NCBI RefSeq assembly: GCF_004001045.1
Contig: NZ_BIMK01000004.1
Location: 124,001-188,000, forward strand
Source of the DNA: Paenibacillus chibensis
GTDB taxonomy: Bacteria; Bacillota; Bacilli; Paenibacillales; Paenibacillaceae
Length of the DNA stretch: 64,000 nucleotides
Direction: 5' to 3'
Shown in pieces: positions 17,801-25,669 of this stretch. The notes below the pieces were generated by a model. The model ran no database searches. It saw only the letters and a program-made list of their open reading frames with translations, and was not told where the DNA came from. The translations under genes and the position numbers were made by a program. Numbering within the stretch: the first letter of the stretch is position 1; every line of letters begins with the position of its first letter.

Positions 17801-19903
17801 ATCAGATACGATCCGAAACTGATGCTACGATTTGCCGATGAGCTCAGCCGCAGCAACCTGCAAAGGGTGGACTTGTGGCATGCCAATCAGAGCATGCTGA
17901 TCTACGGGGCGCTTCTCTTAGAATTTGGGCATCCGCTAAATGATATATATGCCAGGTTTATATCGCATTCAGCCGCTTTCATACGCAGTGAGAATCGCTT
18001 TCATTGGAAGCAGGCGGCTATATTCAACGAGCTGATCTCGCGAATAACCGGCTACAGGCCAGCGGATGACCCCTATCAAGAAGTGGATTTGGAATCCGCA
18101 TCGTTCTATGACCAGCTTAGTCCTAGGTCCCGTCAGATTTTACGGGAGTATATGGATATTTATCGTTATATCACCAGCTACTTATTCGGCGATTATCAGC
18201 AGGCATATCAAGTCCTGGAGCATAATGTTCATACGAAAATGAATGAGGGAGATCCATCCGGTTTTTTTTTCTACCGCGCTTTGGTCCTGAAAGAGCTTCA
18301 TTTGACCGGGAGCCGGCAGGAGAAACGAACGTATTCACATCAAGTCCGTCAATGCGTGAACAAGCTGAAGGGCTTGGCCCGAAGCTGTCCCGAGATGAAT
18401 GCGCATAAGTACCTTTTATCCAGAGCGGTGTTGTCTGAGGTAAACGGTAAGGCTCGTTCTGCAGAGCGGTTGTATGAGGAAGCTTTGGCTGCAGCTTATA
18501 AGCAGGGCTATGTGCACGATGCGGCCATCATTTCAGAATGCTTCGCAAAGTATGGGATTCGTCATGGTAAATCCATGATCGCCAAGCTGTATATGAATGA
18601 GTCCTATGAAATGTACCGGACTTGGGGAGCTCTTGCGAAAGCGGAGGATCTGCAGAGACAATACGGACATTGGCTTCAGGTCAAGCAGAATACGGACTTG
18701 GAACGGATGGACTACTTATCCGTAGCGATGTCGGCGCAAGCGCTCTCCAGTGAAATGGAAATGAGCCGATTGCTGGACAAGCTGCTACGGATCATGCTTC
18801 AGAATGCGGGGGCAGAGTACGGTGCACTTATTTTTGAAAATGAAGATCAGTGGATGATTGAGGCCTATGGAACCGTGCAGAAGCTATATGTGGAATCCAT
18901 TCCGCTCGAGTCCGCAGGACATATCGTTCCGACATCCATCATTGGCTATACCGCCAGAACGAAAGAAGAAGTAATGCTTTCCGATGCCAAAAGAGATGAC
19001 GCGTTCAAACGCGGCGACTATATTCGGAGCAGGGATATCAAGTCGGTTTTGTGCCTGCCTATCATGCATCAGAACAAGCTGACCTGCCTGCTCTACATGG
19101 AGAACAATTTATCGACGGGCGTGTTTACCAAGGAAAGGCTCGATGTACTCCGGCTGCTGAGCACACAGTGCGACATTTCCATTGAGAACGCCAAGCTGTT
19201 TACGGGCATCCAGTATTTGAAAAATAATCTGGAGGCCGAGGTGGAAGAGCGGACCCGGAGTCTGGAAAAGTCGATGGAGATCACGTCCGAGGCGTTAGCC
19301 GAAGCGACGGTATACGCCGAACGGACCCGGATCGCTCAGGAAATCCATGACATCGTGGGGCATACGCTGACCTCGACGATTCTGCAGATCGAGGCGGGTA
19401 AAAGGCTGCTGGACAAAGATATGGGCAGCGCGCTGGAGCGGCTGAAGGAAGCGCAGGACTCGGTCCGGCATAGCCTGAGCGAAATCCGCAGCTCCGTCCA
19501 TATGCTCAAGGAAGACAAATATTATGAGCTCGAGGATGCACTGCATCTGCTGATCTCGGATACGGAGAAAAGCGCGGGGGTCAGCATTCATGCGATGATC
19601 GATCCCGTGGAGCATTTATCCCTCATGCACAAAAAGGTCATTTACCATGCTCTGCAGGAGGGACTGACCAATGGCATCAAGCACGGGAAAAGCAGCGAAT
19701 TCAGCTTCAGCTTGAGCGATGACGGCGCCTCCATCCAGTTTAGATTAGCGGATAACGGCGTGGGCTCAAGCGACATCAAGATGGGCTTCGGCCTCAAAAT
19801 GATGCGTGAGCGCGTTAAGCAGCTGAAAGGCGAAATCCATGTGGATTCGGAGCCGGACAAGGGCTGCCTGCTCCGGTTGAACCTGCCTTATTCCATGCAA
19901 TGA
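14825..19903 (+). CDS. Giant kinase-like/AAA ATPase/GAF/histidine kinase protein
   Basis: A 1692-residue multidomain signalling protein. Residues ~8-280 are a Ser/Thr kinase-like fold with Lys 36 and a Glu in FQREYEQI, then SPERTGRTG and SDLYTIGVILYEWFAG, but the catalytic loop reads LLNEITPMHLLV instead of HRDxxPxN and the DFG position reads MEAFST, so phosphotransfer looks lost. A PknK/MalT-like ATPase follows: Walker A GEAGIGKTA (~334-342), Walker B LIICLDDLQWAD (~463-474). A long helical TPR-like region (~700-1270) leads to a GAF domain (~1300-1450), a coiled coil, a HisKA_3 dimerisation domain with His near 1508 in RIAQEIHDIVGH, and HATPase (DNGVGSS, GFGLKMM). No membrane segment. It is followed by its likely partner, a LuxR-type response regulator. 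Confidence 0.9.
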   Translation: MLGQAGYQVIEELGRNEEVCLYRVARMEDGLRMIAKTTGDSYAGKDRIASFQREYEQIQKLRGQAVLEPLRMDIIDHKPVILFRDFQGMTLQQLMTSGRHALKLEALLEVAVAVLDLIRQIHQEHVLLNEITPMHLLVSHSLSEVRMVYMEAFSTKEDGAYKEGLTRTPSGKPDSVLPYLSPERTGRTGMAASQRSDLYTIGVILYEWFAGMHPFESHNALDWVHHHLAATPAPIHTVNRSIPRMISEIVHKCMEKMPEARYASAYGVKSDLEECLVQLKVTGRVQPFPLAGRDVSETWIMPEDLFGRHMEQQVLIRNMNKVLAGAVEAVWVSGEAGIGKTALVVETLRREVPAEAILVVVRAAPGRPHALWVQVIEQLVSLLLTSNQLEMEVWRLRVMDALQGYGGQLLIDLVPRLRLLAGEDAALDAVDEREMPRAEAHAALHLAMDRFFRQFFANEQPLIICLDDLQWADEASFRYLSHLLIAKEARYLMIAGVYRDHEVPAQHPLRRLISLLRDRHMRTEMEQIHLARYDHADMLQMLRPMIQDTSARAKSFIDVLLHKTEGNPLFLKQFLQELLEVKLIYFDEGSRTWQWDLGPIAEWTISDQAAATLADRMQDMPDQPLRILSQASMLGKRFDLEALSAITGLSEEECRSWARHVVDMRLLEPVPGSGERYIFQHDRIRQLLKGLLSNEERLELHLHIGWMLNHRMRSGGEAGIFEVLEHLNPASDAVVSQGKGLELARLNLDAGLKAKRTESYEAAQDYLRRATELLQADCWESGYDLTYQVYQERAEIEFLCDHLDDAYDLYTLLLEKASADMDRAKIGIMLVRLELNRDHYEEVRTLGLQCLEWLGMTFDLKPGSPQLLLQWLKIQRQLRKHPVDSFAKLPPMTDERHKLAMSVLVYIANASFTLNENGWVSAVFMMLQITLSEGMTPEASIGCAGYAILLNYQFQRYEEAYRWGRLACRISKPDPRLYAQACNSFSLCYHSWIRYDPKLMLRFADELSRSNLQRVDLWHANQSMLIYGALLLEFGHPLNDIYARFISHSAAFIRSENRFHWKQAAIFNELISRITGYRPADDPYQEVDLESASFYDQLSPRSRQILREYMDIYRYITSYLFGDYQQAYQVLEHNVHTKMNEGDPSGFFFYRALVLKELHLTGSRQEKRTYSHQVRQCVNKLKGLARSCPEMNAHKYLLSRAVLSEVNGKARSAERLYEEALAAAYKQGYVHDAAIISECFAKYGIRHGKSMIAKLYMNESYEMYRTWGALAKAEDLQRQYGHWLQVKQNTDLERMDYLSVAMSAQALSSEMEMSRLLDKLLRIMLQNAGAEYGALIFENEDQWMIEAYGTVQKLYVESIPLESAGHIVPTSIIGYTARTKEEVMLSDAKRDDAFKRGDYIRSRDIKSVLCLPIMHQNKLTCLLYMENNLSTGVFTKERLDVLRLLSTQCDISIENAKLFTGIQYLKNNLEAEVEERTRSLEKSMEITSEALAEATVYAERTRIAQEIHDIVGHTLTSTILQIEAGKRLLDKDMGSALERLKEAQDSVRHSLSEIRSSVHMLKEDKYYELEDALHLLISDTEKSAGVSIHAMIDPVEHLSLMHKKVIYHALQEGLTNGIKHGKSSEFSFSLSDDGASIQFRLADNGVGSSDIKMGFGLKMMRERVKQLKGEIHVDSEPDKGCLLRLNLPYSMQ

Positions 19904-19934
19904 ATCAGGCCTGCAGCACAAGGGGCGATTGGAG

Positions 19935-20612
19935 ATGACTGGTAAGATGATAAGAATCCTTGTCGCGGATGACCAGATGATGATTCGGGAAGGCTTAAGA
20001 ACGATTTTGGATTTGGAGGAAGATATGGAAGTGGTCGGCGTGGCCAACAACGGCGTGGAGGTATGCAAGCTGGCGGATGAGCTGAGGCCCGATCTTGTGA
20101 TGATGGATATTCAGATGCCCCAGATGGACGGGATCTCGGCGCTTAAGCACATCAAGCAGACGCTTCCCGATACCAGCGTCCTGATCCTGACCACCTTTCT
20201 TGACGATCATTATATCGTCGACGGCCTGGCCAGCGGCGCGGACGGGTACATTCTGAAGGATATGGAAACGGATAAGATGCTTGCTGCCATTCGCGACACC
20301 GCTTCCGGCCAGTTTATTCTGCCAGTGGCCGTCGCCTCCAAACTGGCGAAACGATTGTCGTACATGGAGATGCACGTACCCTCGGGTACCGCGCCTAACC
20401 AGCAGAGATTACGATTGACGGAACGGGAAATCGATATCGCAGAGCTTATGGTTAAGGGACATAACAATAATGAGATCGCTGCCGCTTTATACTTATCTGA
20501 AGGAACGGTACGCAATTATATCAGCAATCTGTACCGCAAATTAAACGTCACGGAACGTGTGCAGGCAAGCCTGCTGTTAAGGGAATGGCTTGAATACCAA
20601 GACGGGAAATAG
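19935..20612 (+). CDS. NarL/FixJ-family response regulator
   Basis: A 225-residue DNA-binding response regulator. The receiver domain has the acidic pair in VADDQM, the phosphoacceptor Asp in LVMMDIQMPQMDG, Thr in ILTTFLDD and Lys in YILKDM. The C-terminal LuxR-type helix-turn-helix includes LTEREIDIAELMVKGHNNNE and LYLSEGTVRNYISNLYRKL. ATG 19935 has AAGGGG 9 bp upstream; the in-frame TTG at 19929 is less likely. It starts 31 bp after the giant kinase, whose HisKA_3 domain is the type that pairs with NarL regulators, so they form one two-component system. Targets unknown. Confidence 0.93.
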   Translation: MTGKMIRILVADDQMMIREGLRTILDLEEDMEVVGVANNGVEVCKLADELRPDLVMMDIQMPQMDGISALKHIKQTLPDTSVLILTTFLDDHYIVDGLASGADGYILKDMETDKMLAAIRDTASGQFILPVAVASKLAKRLSYMEMHVPSGTAPNQQRLRLTEREIDIAELMVKGHNNNEIAAALYLSEGTVRNYISNLYRKLNVTERVQASLLLREWLEYQDGK

Positions 20613-20699
20613 AGTAAGGATGGTCTAGAGAAGTGCTCCAGCGCTATCGGAAGAGGCAGGGGAGCGGGATTTGTTCTCCGCAAAAAAATATGGCTTGAA

Positions 20700-20731
20700 T
20701 ACGGGTGTCCAAGGGAGGGCACTCGTTTTTT
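20700..20731 (+). terminator. Terminator after the NarL regulator
   Basis: ACGGGTGTCC and GGGCACTCGT pair over ten bases including two G-U pairs, followed by TTTTTT. Beyond it, up to 20925, is AT-rich non-coding DNA with a weak candidate promoter. Confidence 0.75.
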
Positions 20732-20793
20732 CTGGAAATGAAAAGAAGAATCATAATCCATAAAATGTAAGTTGTCACATGACATTTTGATGA

Positions 20794-20821
20794 TTGGAGT
20801 CACTATGTATCGCCATATAAA
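20794..20821 (+). promoter_or_regulatory. Weak candidate promoter for the beta-sandwich fragment
   Basis: TTGGAG (20794-20799), a 16-bp spacer and TATAAA (20816-20821). Other AT-rich hexamers nearby could serve equally well. Confidence 0.3.
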
Positions 20822-20925
20822 ATCACTATAATAAATACCAAATCGGGTAAATACTGCTTAAATACTCCGTTTAGAGATGCTGGAAGACCGGTAATTGGAG
20901 AATAAGGAGAAAGGAGCTTTTTATT

Positions 20926-21183
20926 ATGAACTGCCAAGGACATCAGGCTCATATGGTTGTAGGTCGGAATGCGATTACGATTGTGGTGACGGGTCCGGAC
21001 GGCTTCTTTCAAACATACACCGTTACGGTCACGCGCAAAGGAGAAGAGGCGATTTCGCAGAACGTACCGATCCTGCCGGAGGAATCCCTGAGCGCTGCTG
21101 TAGCCATCGAAAAGGCGGAGTGGACAGCCAATGAAGATCACTGCAAGGAAATCAACCGGGAGGAATCCTTGTACAGAACATAA
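20926..21183 (+). CDS. Small protein with a partial cadherin-like beta-sandwich
   Basis: An 85-residue protein with a strong AAGGAG site before its ATG. Residues ~10-38 (VVGRNAITIVVTGPDG then TYTVTVTR) match the last strands of the cadherin-like b-sandwich repeats seen in large Paenibacillus surface proteins, which usually occur as ~90-residue tandem domains. Only the second half of one repeat is present, there is no signal peptide, and the remaining ~45 residues are charged and unrecognised. It may be a remnant of a larger surface gene fused to a new start, or a small domesticated protein. Function unknown. Confidence 0.6.
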   Translation: MNCQGHQAHMVVGRNAITIVVTGPDGFFQTYTVTVTRKGEEAISQNVPILPEESLSAAVAIEKAEWTANEDHCKEINREESLYRT

Positions 21184-21262
21184 GTGATTCCACTCCAGGC
21201 TGGAGACCCTCCTGCCGTTAATGTTATACTTTGTAAAAGGTGAAAAGTGGGAGGCGTGTGGA

Positions 21263-22246
21263 ATGCAGGAGGATCTTGTGGAACAGCTGGACGCATGGCA
21301 TGAAGAAGATGAATATGAAAACATCGTAAACGCGATTACGGAAATTCCTGCCGAGGAAAGGGATTACGTGCTGGTCAGCCACTTGGGCAGAGCGCTGAAT
21401 AATCTCGAACGGTACAATGAGGCGATTGAACAATTTTTAACGGTTGCGGAAGAGGGAGAAGAGGACCCGCTGTGGCATTACCGGATCGGATTGGCTTATT
21501 ACTACCTCGATCAGTATGAAGACGCGCTCAGGGAATTCGAAATGGCGGACAAGCTTGATCCGGAGGATGAGGACACGCTTGAGTTCCTGGAGGATATCCG
21601 GAGCAAGCTGGCTTCAGAGGAAGCGGAGTCCGAAGAGGATTCCAATGATGGGCCGGTTGAGGGTGCTGCTGAAGCATCTGCGGATACAGCTCCTGCCGGT
21701 TTGTCTGGTATTGCTGCCGCTTCGGATGCTCCGGGGGCAGATGAGACCGGTTTTTGGAATGACAACGAACAGGCGCTGGAGCTATACGTTTCCGAGCCGC
21801 CGACGGACGAACGGATCTCTGCCGTGGAAGAAAAGCTGGTGTTCAAGCTGCCGGCATCTTATATTGCAATGATGAAGGAACATAACGGAGGAATTCCGTA
21901 TAGCCGCTATTTCCCGATTGGAAAGGCAGCCTCTGGAGAAGCCTATATCGAGATTTCCGGTATTCTGGGGATTGGATCCGAGAAGAAACGCTCCCTTTGC
22001 GGAGAAATGGGCAGCCGGTCCGTGATTGAACATGGCGGCTATCCTGAAATCGGCGTCATGATCTGCAATTGTCCATCGGATACCGGCATTGTCATGCTCG
22101 ATTACCGCGAATCCTTGAATGACGGTGAACCCGAAGTCGTGTATGTCGATAAAAGCAACAACTATCAAATCACCAAGCTGGCTGCAAACTTCGAGGCATT
22201 CGTGAGCGGATTGGTAAGGGCGCAGACTGTACCTGCAGCTGAGTAG
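21263..22246 (+). CDS. TPR-SUKH (SMI1/KNR4) domain protein
   Basis: A 327-residue cytoplasmic protein. The first ~115 residues form tetratricopeptide repeats (SHLGRALNNLERYNEAIEQF; WHYRIGLAYYYLDQYEDALR), followed by an acidic, Ala-rich linker (~120-175) and a C-terminal SUKH domain (~185-315) with the typical LPASYIAMMKEHNGG and later YPEIGVMICNCPSDTG. SUKH proteins are frequently immunity proteins against secreted nuclease or deaminase toxins, but many solitary ones exist. No toxin gene is adjacent. ATG 21263 is chosen because GGGAGG lies 8 bp upstream; the frame is open back to 21221 without a site. Terminator follows. Confidence 0.82.
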   Translation: MQEDLVEQLDAWHEEDEYENIVNAITEIPAEERDYVLVSHLGRALNNLERYNEAIEQFLTVAEEGEEDPLWHYRIGLAYYYLDQYEDALREFEMADKLDPEDEDTLEFLEDIRSKLASEEAESEEDSNDGPVEGAAEASADTAPAGLSGIAAASDAPGADETGFWNDNEQALELYVSEPPTDERISAVEEKLVFKLPASYIAMMKEHNGGIPYSRYFPIGKAASGEAYIEISGILGIGSEKKRSLCGEMGSRSVIEHGGYPEIGVMICNCPSDTGIVMLDYRESLNDGEPEVVYVDKSNNYQITKLAANFEAFVSGLVRAQTVPAAE

Positions 22247-22310
22247 AGCGAGCTAACGGACACGCAGAGGCTGAGCGTTATTGGAAAGCCGAATATACCT
22301 GCAGGTAAAG

Positions 22311-22343
22311 AACCACTCCCGATAAGAGGAGTGGTTTTATTTT
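22311..22343 (+). terminator. Terminator after the SUKH gene
   Basis: AACCACTCC (22311-22319) pairs perfectly with GGAGTGGTT (22328-22336), followed by TTATTTT. Confidence 0.9.
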
Positions 22344-22365
22344 AGGATCAAATCCCAAAAGACAC

Positions 22366-22397
22366 TTGACCCTCACATCAATGTCAGGGTTTATAAT
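22366..22397 (+). promoter_or_regulatory. MerR-type promoter with 20-bp spacer and dyad
   Basis: TTGACC (22366-22371) and TATAAT (22392-22397) are separated by 20 bp, longer than the optimal 17. The spacer region contains the dyad ACCCTCACAT/ATGTCAGGGT (imperfect inside). An over-long spacer filled by a dyad is the hallmark of promoters twisted into activity by MerR proteins; it lies 32 bp before the merR start, implying autoregulation. Confidence 0.75.
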
Positions 22398-22428
22398 AAA
22401 CACGAAACCAAGGACCAGGAGGCATGAA

Positions 22429-22761
22429 ATGATGAAAATCGGAGAACTCTCAGCGCGCACCGGGGTCAGCATCCGGTCAATTCGTTATTACGAGCAGCAG
22501 GGTTTGCTTACACCTGTCCGCCAGGAGAACGGATACCGGGAATATTCGCCGTTCGCCGAAGAGCAAGTCCGCACGATCCAGCTGTACCTCAATCTGGGGC
22601 TGTCGACGGAGCAGATTGCCGGTTTTCTTCACTGCGTCCTGCAAAATAAAGAATCGTTCTGCAAAGAGGTATTCCCGGTATACCGCCAAAAGCTTGCAGA
22701 AATCGAGGAGCAAATCAAGCTTCTGCAAAGCATCAAGTCCAATCTGGAGGAACGGATGTAG
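22429..22761 (+). CDS. MerR-family regulator of the thioredoxin operon
   Basis: A 110-residue MerR protein. The N-terminal winged helix reads MKIGELSARTGVSIRSIRYY and then GLLTPVRQENGYREYSP; a dimerisation coiled coil occupies the last ~35 residues (KLAEIEEQIKLLQSI). Two cysteines, about C69 in FLHCVL and C78 in SFCKEV, lie at the end of the DNA-binding half and could sense thiol oxidation or a metal, though a metal-binding loop is not evident. Starts at 22429 or 22432; AGGAGG is upstream. It is followed 46 bp later by a thioredoxin gene and is preceded by a classic MerR promoter, so it probably activates both genes. Confidence 0.92.
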   Translation: MMKIGELSARTGVSIRSIRYYEQQGLLTPVRQENGYREYSPFAEEQVRTIQLYLNLGLSTEQIAGFLHCVLQNKESFCKEVFPVYRQKLAEIEEQIKLLQSIKSNLEERM

Positions 22762-22807
22762 TCCATCGTAGAAGAACAGCAAAGCCATGCGAAGGAGGAA
22801 GGATAAT

Positions 22808-23125
22808 ATGAGCTTAAATAGCGAGAGCTCAGCCCATTTTCAAAACGCAATCCAAGAGAAGGAAGTCATGCTGGTGGATTTCTCCACGAAATGGTGTCCC
22901 CCCTGCAAAAAACTGGTTCCCATACTGGAAGAACTGGAGCAGGAAGCGGACGGGCGTCTGACGGTGCTACAAGTGGACTGCGATGAACTGCCGGAAGTCG
23001 CTTCGAAGTACAGCATCATGTCGGCACCTACCGTCATCATGTTTTATCGCGGCGAGCCGATGGAAAAGTGGATTGGACTTCGGCCTAAGAGTGTGTACCA
23101 AGCGGGGCTTTCACGGTACATGTAG
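22808..23125 (+). CDS. Thioredoxin
   Basis: A 105-residue thioredoxin-fold protein with active site WCPPC (C30, C33; the canonical form is WCGPC), the conserved buried Asp in LVDFST, and cis-Pro in SAPTVIMF. The CPPC dithiol usually shifts redox potential compared with CGPC. Soluble and without a signal peptide, so a cytoplasmic reductant or redox partner. The strong AAGGAGGAAGG site precedes the ATG. Located directly after merR, with which it shares the long-spacer promoter; a redox-responsive loop is likely. Confidence 0.93.
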   Translation: MSLNSESSAHFQNAIQEKEVMLVDFSTKWCPPCKKLVPILEELEQEADGRLTVLQVDCDELPEVASKYSIMSAPTVIMFYRGEPMEKWIGLRPKSVYQAGLSRYM

Positions 23126-23203
23126 AGCCAAACAAAGAGCAGCGCGGATGATAAGAACCGTCTCTGGGCATGTTAATGTCAAAACAGGTTTGGAGTGAGA
23201 CGC

Positions 23204-23488
23204 ATGTCCAGAAGAAACCGGAAATATGCGGTACCGGGAGCCGAGCGCGGAATGCAGGTATTCAAAGCCGAGGTCATGAAGCGTGAGGGTTATGATGTGG
23301 ATCCCGACCATCCGGATGACGTGAAGTATGAAGTGGCCAAGGAATTGGGCGTTCCACTGAAGCCGGACGGCAACGGGGAATTAACGACCGAGTCCGCAGG
23401 GCAAATCGGCGGGAAAATCGGCGGCTCCATGGTCCGCGAGATGATCCGGCTCGCCCAGCAGCAAATGGCGGACCGGGAAGGGCACTAG
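23204..23488 (+). CDS. Alpha/beta-type small acid-soluble spore protein
   Basis: A 94-residue SASP. It has the germination-protease site region KYEVAKELGVPL and the second conserved block GGKIGGSMVREMIRLAQQQM. These proteins coat spore DNA, shift it towards the A-form and protect against UV and desiccation; they are degraded at germination. The N-terminal ~40 residues are longer and more basic than in the shortest SASPs. ATG 23204 has GGAG 8 bp upstream; the in-frame GTG at 23195 overlaps that site. It supports an endospore-forming host. Expression is expected in the forespore under sigma-G, though no sigma-G promoter was resolved. Confidence 0.93.
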   Translation: MSRRNRKYAVPGAERGMQVFKAEVMKREGYDVDPDHPDDVKYEVAKELGVPLKPDGNGELTTESAGQIGGKIGGSMVREMIRLAQQQMADREGH

Positions 23489-23538
23489 ATATAGTCGAAA
23501 GGCTCATCGCGGAACCGATGAGCTCTGATGCAGATGGG

Positions 23539-23565
23539 AAAGGGCACCCCGAAGGGTGCCCTTTT
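23539..23565. terminator. Bidirectional terminator between SASP and sensor kinase
   Basis: AAAGGGCACCC-CGAA-GGGTGCCCTTTT: perfect stem with a tetraloop and flanking A/T runs, between convergent genes. Confidence 0.9.
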
Positions 23566-23589
23566 CATCATGGCTGCATGATCGGGAAT

Positions 23590-24942
23590 TTAGAGCTGCA
23601 CATAAAAACTCGTCTTGTCCTTGGGTACGCTTTTCACGTAAATCTTCCCCTTATGCTGCTCCACGATCGACTTGGCGATGGCCAGCCCCAGCCCATATCC
23701 GCCGTGCTTGCGCGAGCGCGATGAGTCGGCCCGGTAGAACCGGTCGAAGATTCTGTCGACATGCTCCGCAGCGATGCCTTCTCCCGTGTTGGTTACTTTC
23801 AGCAGCAGGTGGTTATGCTGCTTCTTCAACTCAAGATGGATAGACCCTCCTGGATTCGTATATTTGATCGCGTTATCCAGCAAAATCATGACGACCTGCT
23901 TGATCTGCTCGCTGCTGCCCGTCATCGTCTGTTCAGGCTCAATGTCATATGTGAACGAGATCTCCCGTTCGAAAATGACGGCCTCCATGGTCAGAATGAC
24001 GCTTTCCACGGCTTCGCTGAGATGGAAGGGAACGAAAATCATGTGGGTCTGCGCATCATCCATTTGGGTCAGGTACAAGAGATCATTCGTGAGCGTCTTC
24101 ATGCGCTCGGTTTCCGATTTGATGTGATGCAGCCATTTGGACTGCGCATAAATCGGTTCCTCGCTGTTGGCCAGAAGCACGTCGGCATTGGTGTTGATGA
24201 CGGCGAGCGGCGTTTTCAGCTCATGGGAGGCGTCGGCGATGAACTGCTTCTGCTTGTCAAAAGCCTCCCTGACCGGCGCGATGGAGCGGTTGGCAAAATA
24301 ACGGCTGGTCAGGTAAATGACCACCAGCATCACCAGAGCCACGATGGAAAAGGTATAGATCAGGTTGGTGATGATTTTCAGCTGGGCGGTGACGTCAAGA
24401 AAGACGATCGAATGGCCTTCCGCATTTTGCTTAACAGTGAACGCCCAACGCGTTCCATTCAGCGTGAACTGGCCGTCTTGGTCCGGCTGCAGAGCGGCTT
24501 TGTCTTTGGCGGATGCGTAGAAATCGTCATCCATGTCGAAGCGGGAGTTCTTCGACAAGAGATTCCATTCCCGATCTGTTTGCAGGGCAAAGGATACCGA
24601 CAGCTCAGGCGGAGCATTCTGGCCCCCCGAGCGGGGCTTGGATGAGCTGCTTCCGCTTGGGGATATATCGGCTGCCGAAGAGGGATCTGGGGTGCCCGTT
24701 TTCGTTCCCGCGATGCCTCCAGTGCTTCCTGACACGCGGGAGGGATCATTCCCTGACAGTCCCTGTCGTCCGGGGCCGCCGTCTTTATGGTAAAACTCCG
24801 ATACGCGCTGCAGATCCACCTCGATGTCGCGGCGCACATTTTGATACGTAATCGTATAGATTGCCGCGAAGGCGACGAGCATGATGATCGAAATGATGAC
24901 CATGTTCATCAGCAGGAACCGATTGCGCAGCTTTTGGAACAT
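23590..24942 (-). CDS. Sensor histidine kinase of the VTC locus
   Basis: A 450-residue transmembrane kinase: TM1 near residues 12-31, an extracellular region (~32-200) with a Ser/Gly/Pro-rich low-complexity stretch, TM2 near 205-225 (IVALVMLVVIYLTSRYF), then HisKA with ADASHELKTPLAVINT, N-box LLDNAIKYTNPGG, and HATPase glycine boxes GEGIA and GYGLGLAI. The stop of the upstream response regulator and this ATG overlap by one base (TAATG), indicating coupling. The pair is divergent from the VTC/DUF4956/lipoprotein operon, with candidate direct repeats in between, so that operon is the likely target. Signal unknown. Confidence 0.93.
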   Translation of the reverse strand: MFQKLRNRFLLMNMVIISIIMLVAFAAIYTITYQNVRRDIEVDLQRVSEFYHKDGGPGRQGLSGNDPSRVSGSTGGIAGTKTGTPDPSSAADISPSGSSSSKPRSGGQNAPPELSVSFALQTDREWNLLSKNSRFDMDDDFYASAKDKAALQPDQDGQFTLNGTRWAFTVKQNAEGHSIVFLDVTAQLKIITNLIYTFSIVALVMLVVIYLTSRYFANRSIAPVREAFDKQKQFIADASHELKTPLAVINTNADVLLANSEEPIYAQSKWLHHIKSETERMKTLTNDLLYLTQMDDAQTHMIFVPFHLSEAVESVILTMEAVIFEREISFTYDIEPEQTMTGSSEQIKQVVMILLDNAIKYTNPGGSIHLELKKQHNHLLLKVTNTGEGIAAEHVDRIFDRFYRADSSRSRKHGGYGLGLAIAKSIVEQHKGKIYVKSVPKDKTSFYVQL

Positions 24943-25619
24943 TAAGGCATCGCCTCCAATACATATCCCACGCTCCGGATCGTATTAATCCGCACCGATG
25001 CATTCAGAAAAGTCAGCTTTTTCCGCAGAAACGAAATGTATACCTCCACGTTATTGTGCTCGACCTCCGAATCAAAGCCCCACAGCTTCTCGATCATCTG
25101 CTCTTTGGACGTTACCGCCTGCTTTCGCGTCATCAGCAGCTCCAGCAGCTCGCTTTCCTTCAAAATCAGCTTCAGCTCTTTTCCTTTACAGCTCAGCTTC
25201 AGCGTAGATGTATTCAGCTCGATATCCCCGAACTTCAAGCCGTCCTCCGGGACAACCTCGCCCTTGCGTCTCAGAGCCGCCCGAATGCGGGCGAGCAGCT
25301 CCCCTGTGGAAAAAGGCTTGGCGATATAGTCGTCCGCGCCGCAATCCAGTCCGGCAATCGTATCCGATATTTCGCCTTTGGCGGTAAGCATAATGACAGG
25401 GGTCGCGATGCCTTCGCCCCGGATCGTTTTCAGCAGCGTGATTCCGTCCATTACGGGCAGCATGATGTCGAGCAGCAGCAGATCGTAGATTCCGCTGAGG
25501 GCGTTGTCCAGGCCCGTCTGCCCGTCGTGGACGGCATCCACGGAATAATGGTTTTTTTTCAATATTTGGGTCAGTGCCTCCGCGAGATGCACCTCGTCTT
25601 CCACAATTAATATGCGCAT
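24942..25619 (-). CDS. OmpR/PhoB-family response regulator
   Basis: A 225-residue regulator. The receiver has the acidic pocket in VEDEVH, Asp in LLLLDIMLPVMDG, Thr in MLTAKG and Lys in AKPF. The C-terminal winged helix ends with VEVYISFLRKKL and NTIRSVGYVLE, typical of OmpR/PhoB proteins, which bind direct repeats with ~11-bp phasing. Partner of the overlapping histidine kinase. The gene is divergent from the VTC operon and its own promoter shares the intergenic region with it. Confidence 0.95.
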   Translation of the reverse strand: MRILIVEDEVHLAEALTQILKKNHYSVDAVHDGQTGLDNALSGIYDLLLLDIMLPVMDGITLLKTIRGEGIATPVIMLTAKGEISDTIAGLDCGADDYIAKPFSTGELLARIRAALRRKGEVVPEDGLKFGDIELNTSTLKLSCKGKELKLILKESELLELLMTRKQAVTSKEQMIEKLWGFDSEVEHNNVEVYISFLRKKLTFLNASVRINTIRSVGYVLEAMP

Positions 25620-25669
25620 GGACTAACTCTCCTTCATTCCTTCAGGTTACAAGCCCATTATAGGAAGCG

